A DNA stretch of 64,000 bases from Luteimonas arsenica (GCF_004352825.1 NZ_SJRW01000002.1:372001-436000); one strand, 5' to 3'. Positions 1-8,859 are shown, numbered from the stretch's first letter. Numbers and translations are program-made. Notes: a model not told the origin generated them from the letters alone.

Positions 1-329
1 TCGTGATCCACGGCTGGGAGCGCGGGGCACCGGTGGTCGCGCGCGCCGACAAGGCCGAAGGCGCGGCGGAATTCGTGCCCAGCGGCGATCCGAAGTCGCT
101 CGAGCCCGACCATCCGCTGCCGCGGCTGGCGGAACTGGGTTTCACCCCGCGGCCCGGCCAGCCGCTGGCCGAAGGCGCCACCGTGATCGCGCTCGATGGC
201 GACGCCGGGCGTGAGTACTGGCTCGGCTACCGCAACTTCTATGTCATCAGCCGCTACAACCGTTCGCCGATGTATTCGCTGGCGGTGCACCAGTTGGCGC
301 AGGCGATCGCGGGGCGCGAGCCGCGATGA
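1..329 (+). CDS. mltB: Lytic murein transglycosylase B, C-terminal part (5' truncated)
   Basis: Only the last 108 or so residues lie in the window; the gene begins upstream of base 1 and the reading frame starts at base 3. The end contains the hallmark MltB/SltB C-terminal stretch (YWLGYRNFYVISRYNRSP, then a helix ending QLAQAI). MltB enzymes cleave the MurNAc-GlcNAc bond of peptidoglycan in the periplasm with 1,6-anhydro product formation. The catalytic Glu and the signal peptide are outside the window. The stop overlaps the start of rlpA by four bases (ATGA), so the two wall enzymes are probably co-transcribed and translationally coupled. Confidence 0.93.
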   Translation, partial: VIHGWERGAPVVARADKAEGAAEFVPSGDPKSLEPDHPLPRLAELGFTPRPGQPLAEGATVIALDGDAGREYWLGYRNFYVISRYNRSPMYSLAVHQLAQAIAGREPR

Positions 330-1825
330 GCGTCCGGCGCGCGAAGTCCGCGTGCTGGGCAGTCGCAGCGGTGGTCGTGCTGCTGGCCGGCTGCGCGGGA
401 TCGCCAAAGCGCGATGACGCACCCGCCACCGCGACCGGACCGGCCGCCGGCACCGCCCCGCGCGGTGACGGCCCGAAGGTCTCGCCCTATGCGCCGGCGC
501 AGGAGGATCCCTCCACCCGCGGCGACTACGTCGCCGGCGGCCTGTACAAGCCCGGTGTCGCCGACACGACCCCCGACTACATCCCGGACGTGGACGCGAT
601 CCCCGAGCCGGAGGTCGTCGACCTGCCGCGGTCGCGCTACGGCAACGGCCCCATCTACACGGTGCTGGGCAAGCGCTACCGCGTGCTCGACGACACCCGC
701 GGCTTCGTCGAGACCGGGACGGCCTCGTACTACGGCCAGAAGTTCCACGGGCGCCGGACCTCCAACCAGGAGGTCTACGACATGTACGCCTTCACCGCGG
801 CGCACAAGTCGTTGCCGCTGCCGAGCTTCGCGCGGGTGACCAACCTCGACACCGGCCAATCGGTGGTGGTGCGCGTCAACGACCGTGGACCTTTCCACGA
901 AGGCCGCGTGGTCGACCTGAGCTACGCCGCGGCGGTGAAGATCGGCGTGCACCCGCGTGGCACCGCGAGGGTCGAGGTGCGTGCGCTCAGCCCGGGCGAG
1001 GATGCCCGCCATCGGCCGGCCGACACCCGGACCGCCGCCGCCGTGGACCCGGCCACCGGCCTGCCGCCCGGCGTGCGCGTGGCCACCGGCAAGCCGCAGG
1101 CGATGCCGCCGAGCGGAATGGACGGTCTGGTGGCCGGGCTGCCGGCTTCGGGCCAGGCAGTGGCAACCGCGGCGCCCGCGGCAGCACCGGTCGCTGCCGC
1201 GGCCATGTCGCAGGCGGTCGCCTTGCGCGCGGATACGCCTCAGGCGGCGCCTGCTTCGACGTCCGCAGCCGGGTCCGCGCCAGCGTCCGGCGCGGCGCCC
1301 GCTCCGGCCGGCGCGTCCTCCGGCGACTGGCGCTTCGACATGCACCAGGACGGCCGGGCGATGACCGCCGACGAGTTCGACGCCTGGATGAAGTCCCGCC
1401 GCGCGCGCGTGGCCACCGGCCGCGCCGGCACGCCCGATCCGCGCGACCCGGCGCTGGCGGCGGCATCGAACGCCGCGCCGCAGGCCGCCGCCACGGCGCC
1501 CATGCCCGCTGCTTCGACCCCGGCTCCGGCTCCGGCCGCGGCGGCACCGGTTGTCGCGGTCGCGGCACCTGCATCGGTACCTGCGCCGACGGCCGGCGGC
1601 ATCCTGCTGCAGGTCGCCGCCTTCGGTTCGCGCAACAACGCCGAGCGTGCGCTGTCCATGCTGCGCGGCGCCGGCATCGCCGACGCGCGCCTGCAGGGCG
1701 GTACTTCGGCGGGCAAGCCGGTCTGGCGCCTGCGCGTGGGTCCGGTGGCCCCGGCCCTGGTCCAGGAACTCAGCGCCCGCGTCGCGGGTCTCGGGTTTGG
1801 TGCGCCACATCCCGTGCGCGAGTGA
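326..1825 (+). CDS. rlpA: RlpA-family septal ring lytic transglycosylase with SPOR domain
   Basis: Lipoprotein of 499 residues. The signal peptide ends in a lipobox (LAGC, about residue 22). A double-psi beta-barrel domain follows at about residues 130-215 (GTASYYGQKFHGRRTSN, then VNDRGPFHEGRVVDLS with the catalytic-type Asp). A long Ala/Pro-rich disordered linker of about 200 residues leads to a C-terminal SPOR domain (about 425-497), which in this family binds denuded glycan strands at the septum. RlpA cleaves such glycans during daughter-cell separation in Pseudomonas. The linker is longer than in many RlpA proteins. It follows mltB with an ATGA overlap and precedes dacC, so this is a cell-wall gene group. 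Confidence 0.95.
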   Translation: MSVRRAKSACWAVAAVVVLLAGCAGSPKRDDAPATATGPAAGTAPRGDGPKVSPYAPAQEDPSTRGDYVAGGLYKPGVADTTPDYIPDVDAIPEPEVVDLPRSRYGNGPIYTVLGKRYRVLDDTRGFVETGTASYYGQKFHGRRTSNQEVYDMYAFTAAHKSLPLPSFARVTNLDTGQSVVVRVNDRGPFHEGRVVDLSYAAAVKIGVHPRGTARVEVRALSPGEDARHRPADTRTAAAVDPATGLPPGVRVATGKPQAMPPSGMDGLVAGLPASGQAVATAAPAAAPVAAAAMSQAVALRADTPQAAPASTSAAGSAPASGAAPAPAGASSGDWRFDMHQDGRAMTADEFDAWMKSRRARVATGRAGTPDPRDPALAAASNAAPQAAATAPMPAASTPAPAPAAAAPVVAVAAPASVPAPTAGGILLQVAAFGSRNNAERALSMLRGAGIADARLQGGTSAGKPVWRLRVGPVAPALVQELSARVAGLGFGAPHPVRE

Positions 1826-1835
1826 GCCGCACGGT

Positions 1836-1841
1836 TAAAAT
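1836..1841 (+). promoter_or_regulatory. Candidate -10 element for dacC
   Basis: TAAAAT just after the rlpA stop is a good match to the sigma-70 -10 consensus in an otherwise GC-rich setting. It predicts a start near 1848 and a leader of about 54 nt before the dacC ATG. No convincing -35 is visible, so this is a pattern match only. Confidence 0.45.
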
Positions 1842-1901
1842 GAACGCTTGTCCCCGCCGCCCGCCCGCGGGCGGCCCGAAATTCCCGGAGTCTCCAGCCT
1901 G

Positions 1902-3128
1902 ATGAAAGCCCACGCCGTCCGCGTCGCGCTGTTCGCCGCCGTTTCCGTCGCCACGCTCGGCCTCGCCTTTGCCCAGGATCCCGCGCCTGCCACGCCCGCT
2001 CCCGCTGCCGCCGGACCAGGCGCGCTGAGCGACGAACTCCCGGTGCCCGACGCGCCTTCGATCACCGGCACCGCCTGGCTGGTCATGGACCACGCCACCG
2101 GCCAGGTGCTGGCCGGCGAGAACGTCGACGAGCGCGTCGAGCCCGCCAGCATCACCAAGGTCATGACCAGCTACGTGATCGCCGCCGAGATGGCGGCCGG
2201 CAAGATCAGCGCCGACGACGACGTGATGATGACCGTCAACGCCTGGCGCACCGGCGGCGCCGGCACCGACGGCAGCTACAGCGGCTTCGAGGTCAACAAG
2301 ACCGCAAAGCTGATCGAGATGGAAAAGGGCATGACCGTGCAGTCGGGCAACGACGCCGCGATCGCGCTGGCCGAGCACATCGCCGGCTCCGAGGAGGCCT
2401 TCGCCTCGCTCATGAACGCCTACGCCGCGCGCCTGGGCATGAAGGACACCAACTTCCAGAACGCCACCGGTCTGTCGGCGCCCGAGCACTACTCCACCGC
2501 CCGCGACCTGGCGAAGCTGGGCAGCGCGATGGCGCGCGACTTCCCCGAGCACTACGCCTACAACGCGATCAAGGAGTACACCGTCGGCCCGATCACCCAG
2601 CGCAACCGCAACGTGCTGCTGTGGCGCGACCAGAGCGTGGACGGGATCAAGACCGGCCACCACTCCGGCGCGGGCTACTGCCTGATGGCCTCGGCCAAGC
2701 GCGGCGACCAGCGCCTGGTCTCGGTGGTGATGGGCTCGACCAGCGAGGCCCAGCGCGCCACCGACTCCCAGGCGCTGCTCAACTGGGGCTTCCGCTTCTA
2801 CGAAACCCACCAGCTCTACGCCGCCGAGGAGGTCGTGGCGACGCAGAAGGTGTGGAAGGGCCAGGCCAACGAGATCTCCCTGGGCGTGGCCGAGCCGCTG
2901 CTGGTGAGCATGCAGCGCGGCAAATATTCGAAGCTGCAGCCGAGCATGGACGTGCCGCGCACCCTGGTGGCGCCGCTGGAAAAGGGCCAGGCCGTGGGCA
3001 AGGTGCGGGTGATGCTCGACGGCAAGCTGGTGGCCGAAGCGCCGCTGGTGGCGCTGGAAGCAGTGCCGGAAGCCGGCTTCTTCAAGCGCCTGTGGCACGA
3101 ACTCCTGATGTGGTGGCAGTCGCTCTGA
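1902..3128 (+). CDS. dacC: D-alanyl-D-alanine carboxypeptidase (PBP5/6 type)
   Basis: A 408-residue low-molecular-weight penicillin-binding protein that removes the terminal D-Ala from pentapeptide stems in the periplasm. A Sec signal peptide (about 1-25) is followed by the S11 peptidase domain with all three active-site motifs: SITK (Ser83, Lys86), SGN (148-150) and KTG (250-252). The C-terminal beta-sandwich ends in an amphipathic helix (FFKRLWHELLMWW) typical of PBP5/6 membrane anchoring. ATG 1902 is chosen because GGAG lies at 1887-1890 and the signal peptide begins there; an in-frame TTG at 1848 would add an implausible leader. The dacA, dacC and dacD names cannot be separated from sequence alone. 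Confidence 0.94.
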   Translation: MKAHAVRVALFAAVSVATLGLAFAQDPAPATPAPAAAGPGALSDELPVPDAPSITGTAWLVMDHATGQVLAGENVDERVEPASITKVMTSYVIAAEMAAGKISADDDVMMTVNAWRTGGAGTDGSYSGFEVNKTAKLIEMEKGMTVQSGNDAAIALAEHIAGSEEAFASLMNAYAARLGMKDTNFQNATGLSAPEHYSTARDLAKLGSAMARDFPEHYAYNAIKEYTVGPITQRNRNVLLWRDQSVDGIKTGHHSGAGYCLMASAKRGDQRLVSVVMGSTSEAQRATDSQALLNWGFRFYETHQLYAAEEVVATQKVWKGQANEISLGVAEPLLVSMQRGKYSKLQPSMDVPRTLVAPLEKGQAVGKVRVMLDGKLVAEAPLVALEAVPEAGFFKRLWHELLMWWQSL

Positions 3129-3137
3129 CCGTCGCCG

Positions 3138-3162
3138 GGCCGGGCCCGCGGGGAACCCGGCC
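3138..3162. terminator. Hairpin between convergent dacC and CsgG-like gene
   Basis: GGCCGGG (3138-3144) pairs with CCCGGCC (3156-3162) around an 11-nt loop, between two convergent stops. No T-run follows on either strand, so a terminator role is only suggested by position. Confidence 0.3.
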
Positions 3163-3176
3163 GGAACGGGCGAGCC

Positions 3177-4094
3177 TCAGCGGGCGTTCGACACCTGCGT
3201 CGAATTGACCCAGCCGCGGTTGCCCACCTCGTCCTCGACTTCCCACATGGTTCCTTCCTTCGTGCCGGTGGGATAGAGCAGCATCCCCGGCTCGAGGTCG
3301 CGCACCGCGCCGCCGCTGCCGTCGGGCGACTTCAGCAGCCGGCCGGGCCGGGACAGCGTGACCGCCTGCGCGACGTTCGCCGCGGAGGCGTCGGACGGCA
3401 GGCCACCGAGCTGGGCGACGAGGTCGCTGTAGGCCTGGATGTAGGCCTGCGCTACGACCTGGCCGATCTCGGTGTTGGCATAGCCCGAGGCGCCGCCGGC
3501 GACCAGGGCGCCACCGAAGCCGCCGCCACCCCCGCGCCAGCCCACGTCGGTCCTGGTGGCATGGCCTTCGGACATCGCCACCTGCTCGGAGGAGCGGGCG
3601 TCGGTCACGGTGAGCACCACATCGGCGCTGCTGCGTTTGAGGTTGACGCCACCCACCACGGCCGCGGCGCGACGGTTGCCCAGCAGGCCGCCGACCACGC
3701 CGCCGATGTTGGTGCCGCCGGCGTTGCGGTTCTGCGACACCACGTCCGGCACCAGGACGTAGTCGGCGGCGCGGATCTGGCCCTTGCCGATGTTCGAACC
3801 ACCGCGCAGCTCGCCCGACGAGGCCAGCGCGCGTTCGGCCTGCATCGCCTGCATGCCGGTGCCGCGGTCGACCAGGGTGAAGCAGCGCGAACGGTTGACG
3901 TAGACCTTGATCAGGGCCGCGGGCGAGGGCAGGCGCTGGCCGGTCCACCAGTTCTGTCCGGTCGGCTCGATCACGGCGATCGTGCCCAGGTTGCGCGAGC
4001 AGACCGGGACATCGGTGGCCTGCTGGGCGGAAGCCGCGGTGGGCGCGGCCAGCAGGCAGGCGGTGAGGGCGGCGGCGAGGGGCTTGCGTGGCAT
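3177..4094 (-). CDS. Secreted CsgG/HfaB-like protein with C-terminal SH3-like segment
   Basis: A 305-residue protein with a clear signal peptide (about residues 1-23, cleavage near ASA-QQ). The middle part, with alternating Gly-rich stretches and phrases such as AADYVLVPDVV and ADVVLTVTDARS, resembles CsgG/HfaB-type outer-membrane assembly proteins. The last 60 or so residues (EPGMLLYPTGTKEGTMWEV, then GNRGWVNSTQV) look like a bacterial SH3 domain. ATG 4094 is preferred over upstream starts because it begins the signal peptide and has GGAG about 8 nt upstream. There is no lipobox Cys, unlike classical CsgG, and no curli genes nearby. The family assignment is moderate and the role (envelope assembly or wall binding) is inferred. 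Confidence 0.65.
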   Translation of the reverse strand: MPRKPLAAALTACLLAAPTAASAQQATDVPVCSRNLGTIAVIEPTGQNWWTGQRLPSPAALIKVYVNRSRCFTLVDRGTGMQAMQAERALASSGELRGGSNIGKGQIRAADYVLVPDVVSQNRNAGGTNIGGVVGGLLGNRRAAAVVGGVNLKRSSADVVLTVTDARSSEQVAMSEGHATRTDVGWRGGGGGFGGALVAGGASGYANTEIGQVVAQAYIQAYSDLVAQLGGLPSDASAANVAQAVTLSRPGRLLKSPDGSGGAVRDLEPGMLLYPTGTKEGTMWEVEDEVGNRGWVNSTQVSNAR

Positions 4095-4222
4095 GGCGTG
4101 CTCCGTGGATATGGGTCGATTCCACATCGCCAAACGCAGCGCTTGCCCGCCAGCGGCCGCTCGGCCGCCGTCAGACAGCGGTTCCGGGGCCGGGCGCGGG
4201 TCGCGGCGTTTCAGCCATGGCA

Positions 4223-4251
4223 TTGGGATCGCGCGCCCGCGGGCCCATAAT
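4223..4251 (+). promoter_or_regulatory. Sigma-70 promoter of the ybeD-lipB operon
   Basis: TTGGGA (4223-4228) and CATAAT (4246-4251) are separated by exactly 17 bp, the best canonical promoter in this part of the window. The expected start is about base 4258, one base before the ybeD ATG, so the transcript would be essentially leaderless. Confidence 0.65.
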
Positions 4252-4258
4252 CGGGACC

Positions 4259-4537
4259 ATGGAGATCAAGTCCGACAATCCTGAACACGGCTTCCAGTTC
4301 CCCGGTGACTTCGAGATCACCGCGATGGGGCCGGCGTCTGCCGGGCTCGAGGTCGAGGTGCCCAACCTGCTGCGCGCGGCGGGGCTCACCGTGGTCCACG
4401 AGACCCTGACCAGCCGCCCCTCCAGCGGCGGCCGCTTCGTGTCGGTGAAGCTGACCTTCCGCGCCAACTCCCGCGAGGAGTACGAGAGCGCGCACGCCGC
4501 GCTGCGCGAGCATCCCGAGGTGAAGTGGACGCTGTAA
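4259..4537 (+). CDS. ybeD: YbeD-family protein (DUF493)
   Basis: A 92-residue cytosolic protein of the YbeD/DUF493 family, which has a small alpha/beta fold resembling the regulatory (ACT-like) domain of allosteric enzymes. The typical core is present: an N-terminal [13 protein letters not shown] and a C-terminal [19 protein letters not shown]. Biochemical function in the family is not established; the gene sits next to lipB in many proteobacteria, as here. The stop lies 13 nt inside the start of lipB, so the two are translationally linked. No Shine-Dalgarno sequence is visible, in keeping with the promoter placed immediately upstream. Confidence 0.9.
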   Translation: MEIKSDNPEHGFQFPGDFEITAMGPASAGLEVEVPNLLRAAGLTVVHETLTSRPSSGGRFVSVKLTFRANSREEYESAHAALREHPEVKWTL

Positions 4538-5235
4538 TCGCCCAGGGCGTGCCGCCGCTGCGGGTGCGCGACCTCGGCCGCCAGGCCTACGAGCCCGTGT
4601 GGCGCGCCATGCAGGCGTTCACCGATGCCCGCGGCGACGACACCCCGGACGAACTCTGGCTGGTCGAGCACGACCCGGTGTTCACCCTCGGCCAGGCCGG
4701 CAAGCCCGAGCACGTGCTGATGCCCGGCGACATCCCGGTGCTGAAGGTCGACCGCGGCGGCCAGGTGACCTACCACGGCCCCGGACAGCTGGTGGCCTAT
4801 CCGATGCTGGACCTGCGGCGCCTCGGCATCGGCGTGCGCGAGTACGTCTGCCGCATCGAGCAGGCGATCATCGACACCCTGGCCGGCTGGGGCATCCACG
4901 CGCAGCGCCGCGAGGGCGCGCCGGGCGTCTACGTCGACAGCGGCGCCAAGATCGCCGCGCTCGGCATCCGCGTGCGCCGCGGCCGCAGCTTCCACGGCCT
5001 GGCCTTCAACATCGCCATGGACCTCGAACCCTTCCACCGCATCAACCCTTGCGGCTACGCGGGGCTGGAAGTGACCTCGGTGCTAGAATGCGGCGGTCCC
5101 GCCAGCCTCGAAGCCGCCCAGCCCCCCCTGGTCGCGGCACTTGCCGCACAGCTCGGGCTCGCGCCTGTAGAGGCTGCGGAAGAGCAGGAGCTTTTGCCAC
5201 GGATGAACGCGGATAACGCGGATTTACGCGGATAA
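4525..5235 (+). CDS. lipB: Octanoyl-[acyl-carrier-protein]:protein N-octanoyltransferase
   Basis: LipB, 236 residues, transfers octanoyl from acyl-ACP to the lipoyl domains of 2-oxo acid dehydrogenases and GcvH, the first step of endogenous lipoate synthesis. The signature [17 protein letters not shown] is at about 77-93, catalytic Lys142 lies in GAKIAALG, and the acyl-thioester Cys176 is in INPCGYAG. The GTG start at 4525 overlaps ybeD. The last 14 residues ([14 protein letters not shown]) are encoded by the left arm of a palindromic repeat, so the natural C-terminus has been replaced or extended. This tail lies beyond the conserved catalytic core and should be tolerated. LipA follows directly. 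Confidence 0.95.
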   Translation: MDAVIAQGVPPLRVRDLGRQAYEPVWRAMQAFTDARGDDTPDELWLVEHDPVFTLGQAGKPEHVLMPGDIPVLKVDRGGQVTYHGPGQLVAYPMLDLRRLGIGVREYVCRIEQAIIDTLAGWGIHAQRREGAPGVYVDSGAKIAALGIRVRRGRSFHGLAFNIAMDLEPFHRINPCGYAGLEVTSVLECGGPASLEAAQPPLVAALAAQLGLAPVEAAEEQELLPRMNADNADLRG

Positions 5236-5335
5236 AGCGAAAACAGTTGGAAGAGAATCCGCTTTCTGACGCATCTGCCTTGGCTTTTGCTCTATCCGTG
5301 TAAATCCGCGTTATCCGCGTTCATCCGTGGCAAAA
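5192..5335. repeat. Palindromic (MITE/REP-like) element between lipB and lipA
   Basis: Two 47-nt arms (5192-5238 and 5289-5335) are inverted copies with two mismatches, separated by a 50-nt spacer. Each arm contains the phrase CCACGGATGAACGCGGATAA. The element is distinctly richer in A and T than its surroundings. The left arm encodes the end of LipB and supplies its stop; the right arm ends four bases before the lipA ATG. No transposase is present, so a non-autonomous element is the likely reading. Transcribed, the arms would form a very long hairpin between the two cistrons. Confidence 0.85.
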
Positions 5336-5338
5336 AAA

Positions 5339-6349
5339 ATGTCCGATATTTCCGCAAATTCCAGATCCATCCCGCTCAACGTGGTCAGCGACGCGGCGCC
5401 GTCGCTGGTGCCGGGGGTGAAGCAGGTGGCCGGGGACAAGATCGGGCGGTCGCCGGTGGCGTTCGTGGATGCGCCGGTGCTGCGCAAGCCGTCGTGGATC
5501 CGGGTGCGGATACCGTCCAACGGCGCGGTCGCGGCGTTGAAGTCGAAGCTGCGCGAGAACCGCCTGGTCACGGTCTGCGAGGACGCGAGCTGCCCGAACA
5601 TCCACGAGTGCTTCGGCCACGGCACCGCGACCTTCATGATCCTGGGCGAGGTCTGCACCCGCCGCTGCAGCTTCTGCGACGTCGCCCACGGCCGGCCGAA
5701 GCCGCCGGACGCCGACGAGCCGCGTCGTCTGGCGCAGACCGTCGCCGACATGGGCCTGAAGTACGTGGTGGTGACCTCGGTCGACCGCGACGACCTGCGC
5801 GACGGCGGCGCCCAGCACTTCGTCGACTGCATCACCGCCATCCGCGAGGCCACGCCGGGGACCAAGGTCGAGATCCTGACCCCGGACTTCCGCGGCAAGG
5901 GCCGCATGGACCGCGCGCTGGAGATCCTGGCCGCCAACCCGCCGGACGTCTTCAACCACAACGTCGAAACCGTCCCGGACCTGTATCGCAACGTGCGCCC
6001 GGGCGCCGACTACCAGTGGTCGCTGACCCTGCTCCAGCGCTTCAAGGCCCAGCATCCCGAGGTCGCCACCAAGTCCGGGATCATGCTTGGTCTCGGCGAG
6101 ACGCAGGAACAGGTCGAGGCCACCCTGCGCGACCTGCGCGCGCACGACGTCGACATGGTCACCATCGGCCAGTACCTGCAGCCCAGCGCCCACCACCACC
6201 CGGTGCTGCGCTACTGGACCCCGGAGGAGTTCAAGCACTTCGAGGACTACGGCATGGCGCTGGGCTTCACCCACGTCGCCTCCGGGCCGCTGGTGCGTTC
6301 GTCCTACCACGCCGACCGCCAGGCCGCGGGCGCTGGCGTCGCCGCCTGA
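5339..6349 (+). CDS. lipA: Lipoyl synthase
   Basis: LipA, 336 residues, is the radical-SAM enzyme that inserts two sulfurs into the octanoyl chain on lipoyl domains. The auxiliary cluster ligands are Cys80, Cys85 and Cys91 ([12 protein letters not shown]). The SAM cluster ligands are Cys106, Cys110 and Cys113 (CTRRCSFC). The conserved C-terminal Ser region is [11 protein letters not shown] 5339 is chosen; an in-frame GTG at 5327 would start inside the palindromic repeat. No Shine-Dalgarno sequence is visible because the right arm of the repeat and an A-run occupy the site, so initiation may depend on the A-rich leader or on coupling to lipB. Confidence 0.96.
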   Translation: MSDISANSRSIPLNVVSDAAPSLVPGVKQVAGDKIGRSPVAFVDAPVLRKPSWIRVRIPSNGAVAALKSKLRENRLVTVCEDASCPNIHECFGHGTATFMILGEVCTRRCSFCDVAHGRPKPPDADEPRRLAQTVADMGLKYVVVTSVDRDDLRDGGAQHFVDCITAIREATPGTKVEILTPDFRGKGRMDRALEILAANPPDVFNHNVETVPDLYRNVRPGADYQWSLTLLQRFKAQHPEVATKSGIMLGLGETQEQVEATLRDLRAHDVDMVTIGQYLQPSAHHHPVLRYWTPEEFKHFEDYGMALGFTHVASGPLVRSSYHADRQAAGAGVAA

Positions 6350-6437
6350 ACCCTGTGCCGCGCCGCTTGGCGAATTGTTCACACCCTGTCCCGTGGCCAC
6401 GGTTAGAGTGGTTCCGGGCGCCATGACGCGACTTCCA

Positions 6438-6472
6438 GCACTGTCCGGCCCGCTTCCGGGCCGGCACGGTGC
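6438..6472 (+). terminator. Stem-loop between lipA and prc
   Basis: CCGGCCC (6445-6451) pairs with GGGCCGG (6458-6464). The helix extends imperfectly outward through GCACTGT (6438-6444) and CACGGTGC (6465-6472). There is no following T-run. It may end the lip transcript or fold in the prc leader. Confidence 0.35.
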
Positions 6473-6514
6473 AGGCTGACGCCACGCCCCCACCGTGAGC
6501 ACCGAGTACACCGC

Positions 6515-8701
6515 ATGAAAGCACGCCAGGTCCTGTCCGTTTCCGCCGTCGCCCTTGCGCTGGCCATGCCGCTGGCGCTGATGGCGCGCGCGGATGGCGA
6601 CGCGGTCCCGGCCGCACCGACCACCGACCACGCGACGACCTCCAAGCTGGTCTACGGCCTGCTGTCCGACAGCCGCTACGCGTACCGCCCGCGCGGGCTC
6701 GATGCCGGCCTGTCGCAGGAGATCTTCCGCCGCTACCTCGAAGCGCTCGACGGCAACAAGCTGTTCTTCGACGCCGCCGACATCGCCCGCTTCAAGCCCT
6801 ACGAGTCCCGGATGGGCGATGCCGTGCGCCAGGGCGACCCGATGCCGGCGATGGAGATGTACGCGCTCTACAAGCAGCGCGTGGACGAGCGCGTGGCCCA
6901 CGCCCGCGGCCTGCTCAAGCAGGACATCTTCGACTTCGAGGGCGACGAGCGCTGGTACTACGACCGCGAGGACGCGGACTGGGCGGCCGACAGCGCCGAG
7001 CTCGACGAGCTGTGGAAGAAGTCGGTGCGCAACGACTGGCTGCGCCTGAAGCTCGCCGGCAAGGCGCCCGACGAGATCCGCAAGACCCTGGACAAGCGCT
7101 ACGCCAACATCGCCACCAGCGCCTCGCAGCTGACCAATGAGGACGCGTTCCAGACCTTCCTCAACGCCTACACGGCGTCGATCGACCCGCATACCGACTA
7201 CTTCAACCCGCGCACCGCCGGCCTGTTCAACCAGAGCATGTCGCTGTCGCTGGAAGGCATCGGCGCGCAGCTGCAGAAGCAGGACGACGTGGTGGTGATC
7301 CGCGAACTGATCGCGGGCGGCCCGGCGGCGACCAGCAACAGGTTCACTCCGGGCGACCGCATTGTCGGCGTCGGCCAGGGCACCAGCGGCCCGATGGAGG
7401 ACGTGATCGGCTGGCGCATCGACGACGTGGTCGACAAGATCAAGGGCAAGGCCGGCAGCCAGGTGCGGCTGGACGTGGTGCCGGTGGACGCGCTGCTCGA
7501 CAGCGAGCCGGTGCGCATCACCCTCACCCGCGCCAAGGTGCGGCTGGAGGAGCAGGCCGCCAAGTCCAAGGTGATCCAGATCCCGGCCGACGCCGCCGGC
7601 GATGCCAAGCGCATCGGTGTGATCGAGCTGCCGGCGTTCTACCAGGACTTCGAGGGCCGCCGCAGCCGCAACGGCGACTATGCCTCGGCCACGCGCGACG
7701 TGGCCCGGATCCTGGGCGAGTTCAAGGGCCAGGGCGTGGACGGCATCGTGCTCGACCTGCGCAACAACGGCGGCGGTTCACTCAACGAGGCGGTGGAGCT
7801 TACCGGTCTCTTCATCGACACCGGCCCGGTGGTGCAGGTGCGCGAGTCCGGCGGCCGCGTGAACGTGGAGTCCGACCGCAAGGCCGGCGTGTCCTGGGAG
7901 GGCCCGCTGGCGGTGCTGGTCAACCGCGCCTCGGCCTCGGCGTCGGAAATCGTCGCCGGCGCCATCCAGGACTACGGCCGCGGCCTGGTGATCGGCGAGA
8001 CCACCTTCGGCAAGGGCACGGTGCAGAACCTGTTCGACCTCGACCGCTGGCCGGCCAACGAGGGCACGCGCCATGGCCAGGTCAAGATGACCATCGCCCA
8101 GTTCTTCCTGCCCGGCGGCAGCAGCACCCAGAACAAGGGCGTGGTGCCGGACATCCGCTTCCCGGCCACGGTCAACGGCAGCGAGTTCGGCGAGAGCACC
8201 TACGACAACGCGCTGCCCTGGACCCGCATCTCGGCGGTGCCGCACACCCGCTACGGCAACTTCGCGCCGCTGCTGCCGCGGCTCGAGGAGCGGCACGCCG
8301 CGCGCGTGGCCGACGACCTCGAGTTCACGTGGTGGAAGGACGACGTGGCCGAGTTCCGCGCCGAGGCCGAGAAGGAGTACATCTCGCTCAACGAGGCCGA
8401 GCGCCGCGCCGAACGCGACCGCCAGGCGGAGAAGCGCAAGACGCGCCAGGAAGAGCGCAAGCGCCTGGGCCTGGACCTCGACCCGCTGGCCGAGCTGGCC
8501 GACGACGACGGCCTGACCGCCAACGAGCGCGACATCGCCGCGGACACCGCGCGCGAGCAGGCCGCGGAGAAGCGCCCGGATCCGCTGCTGCGCGAGTCGG
8601 CCGCGATCCTCGCCGACGCGGTCCGCCTGCTCGACGGCGACCGCCAGCTGTCGGCCTCGGTGCTGCCGGAGTCGACGGGTCCCGGGCGCTGGGCACGCTG
8701 A
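6515..8701 (+). CDS. prc: Carboxy-terminal (tail-specific) processing protease
   Basis: A 728-residue periplasmic S41 protease that degrades proteins with exposed nonpolar C-termini, including wall hydrolases and lipoproteins in E. coli. A signal peptide (1-26) is followed by a helical N-terminal domain, a PDZ domain (about 240-330) and the S41 core. The catalytic Ser is about residue 475 in NRASASASEIVAGA, and the catalytic Lys is about residue 500 in TTFGKGTVQN. A C-terminal region with a charged helical stretch (NEAERRAERDRQAEKRK) matches the Prc-specific extension. Length is slightly above E. coli Prc (682). It is monocistronic here. Confidence 0.95.
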   Translation: MKARQVLSVSAVALALAMPLALMARADGDAVPAAPTTDHATTSKLVYGLLSDSRYAYRPRGLDAGLSQEIFRRYLEALDGNKLFFDAADIARFKPYESRMGDAVRQGDPMPAMEMYALYKQRVDERVAHARGLLKQDIFDFEGDERWYYDREDADWAADSAELDELWKKSVRNDWLRLKLAGKAPDEIRKTLDKRYANIATSASQLTNEDAFQTFLNAYTASIDPHTDYFNPRTAGLFNQSMSLSLEGIGAQLQKQDDVVVIRELIAGGPAATSNRFTPGDRIVGVGQGTSGPMEDVIGWRIDDVVDKIKGKAGSQVRLDVVPVDALLDSEPVRITLTRAKVRLEEQAAKSKVIQIPADAAGDAKRIGVIELPAFYQDFEGRRSRNGDYASATRDVARILGEFKGQGVDGIVLDLRNNGGGSLNEAVELTGLFIDTGPVVQVRESGGRVNVESDRKAGVSWEGPLAVLVNRASASASEIVAGAIQDYGRGLVIGETTFGKGTVQNLFDLDRWPANEGTRHGQVKMTIAQFFLPGGSSTQNKGVVPDIRFPATVNGSEFGESTYDNALPWTRISAVPHTRYGNFAPLLPRLEERHAARVADDLEFTWWKDDVAEFRAEAEKEYISLNEAERRAERDRQAEKRKTRQEERKRLGLDLDPLAELADDDGLTANERDIAADTAREQAAEKRPDPLLRESAAILADAVRLLDGDRQLSASVLPESTGPGRWAR

Positions 8702-8780
8702 GTACGCTGGAGTGACCGCGGTCGCGCCGATCGCGCGGCTGGCGGGCCACAGTGATCCGCGCATGGGCCGGTGCGCGGCG

Positions 8781-8786
8781 TAGAAT
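8781..8786 (+). promoter_or_regulatory. Candidate -10 element for the EamA transporter pair
   Basis: TAGAAT, the same hexamer seen before the tRNA and the SPOR-like gene. The predicted start is about 8793, which excludes the longer in-frame start at 8752 for the downstream gene and favours ATG 8860. No clear -35 is visible. Confidence 0.5.
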
Positions 8787-8795
8787 CGACGGCCT

Positions 8796-8822
8796 GGCGA
8801 CGCGCCTTTCCGGCGCGTCGCC
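8796..8822 (+). other. Perfect 11-bp stem-loop at the predicted 5' end of the EamA mRNA
   Basis: GGCGACGCGCC (8796-8806) and GGCGCGTCGCC (8812-8822) pair perfectly around TTTCC, starting about 3 nt after the predicted start site. A pyrimidine-rich tract follows. It could stabilise the 5' end, act as a leader control element, or terminate prc read-through. Confidence 0.5.
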
Positions 8823-8859
8823 GCGTTTCCCGCCTTCCTCTTTCCGCCCGGACGCCAGC

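Noticed and set aside
1848..1901. TTG start for dacC giving an 18-residue longer protein
   Set aside because: The extra residues would precede a normal signal peptide, and the predicted transcription start is at 1848.
5239..5288. A transposase or small gene in the spacer of the palindromic element
   Set aside because: Fifty bases are too short and no coding frame is present; the element appears non-autonomous.
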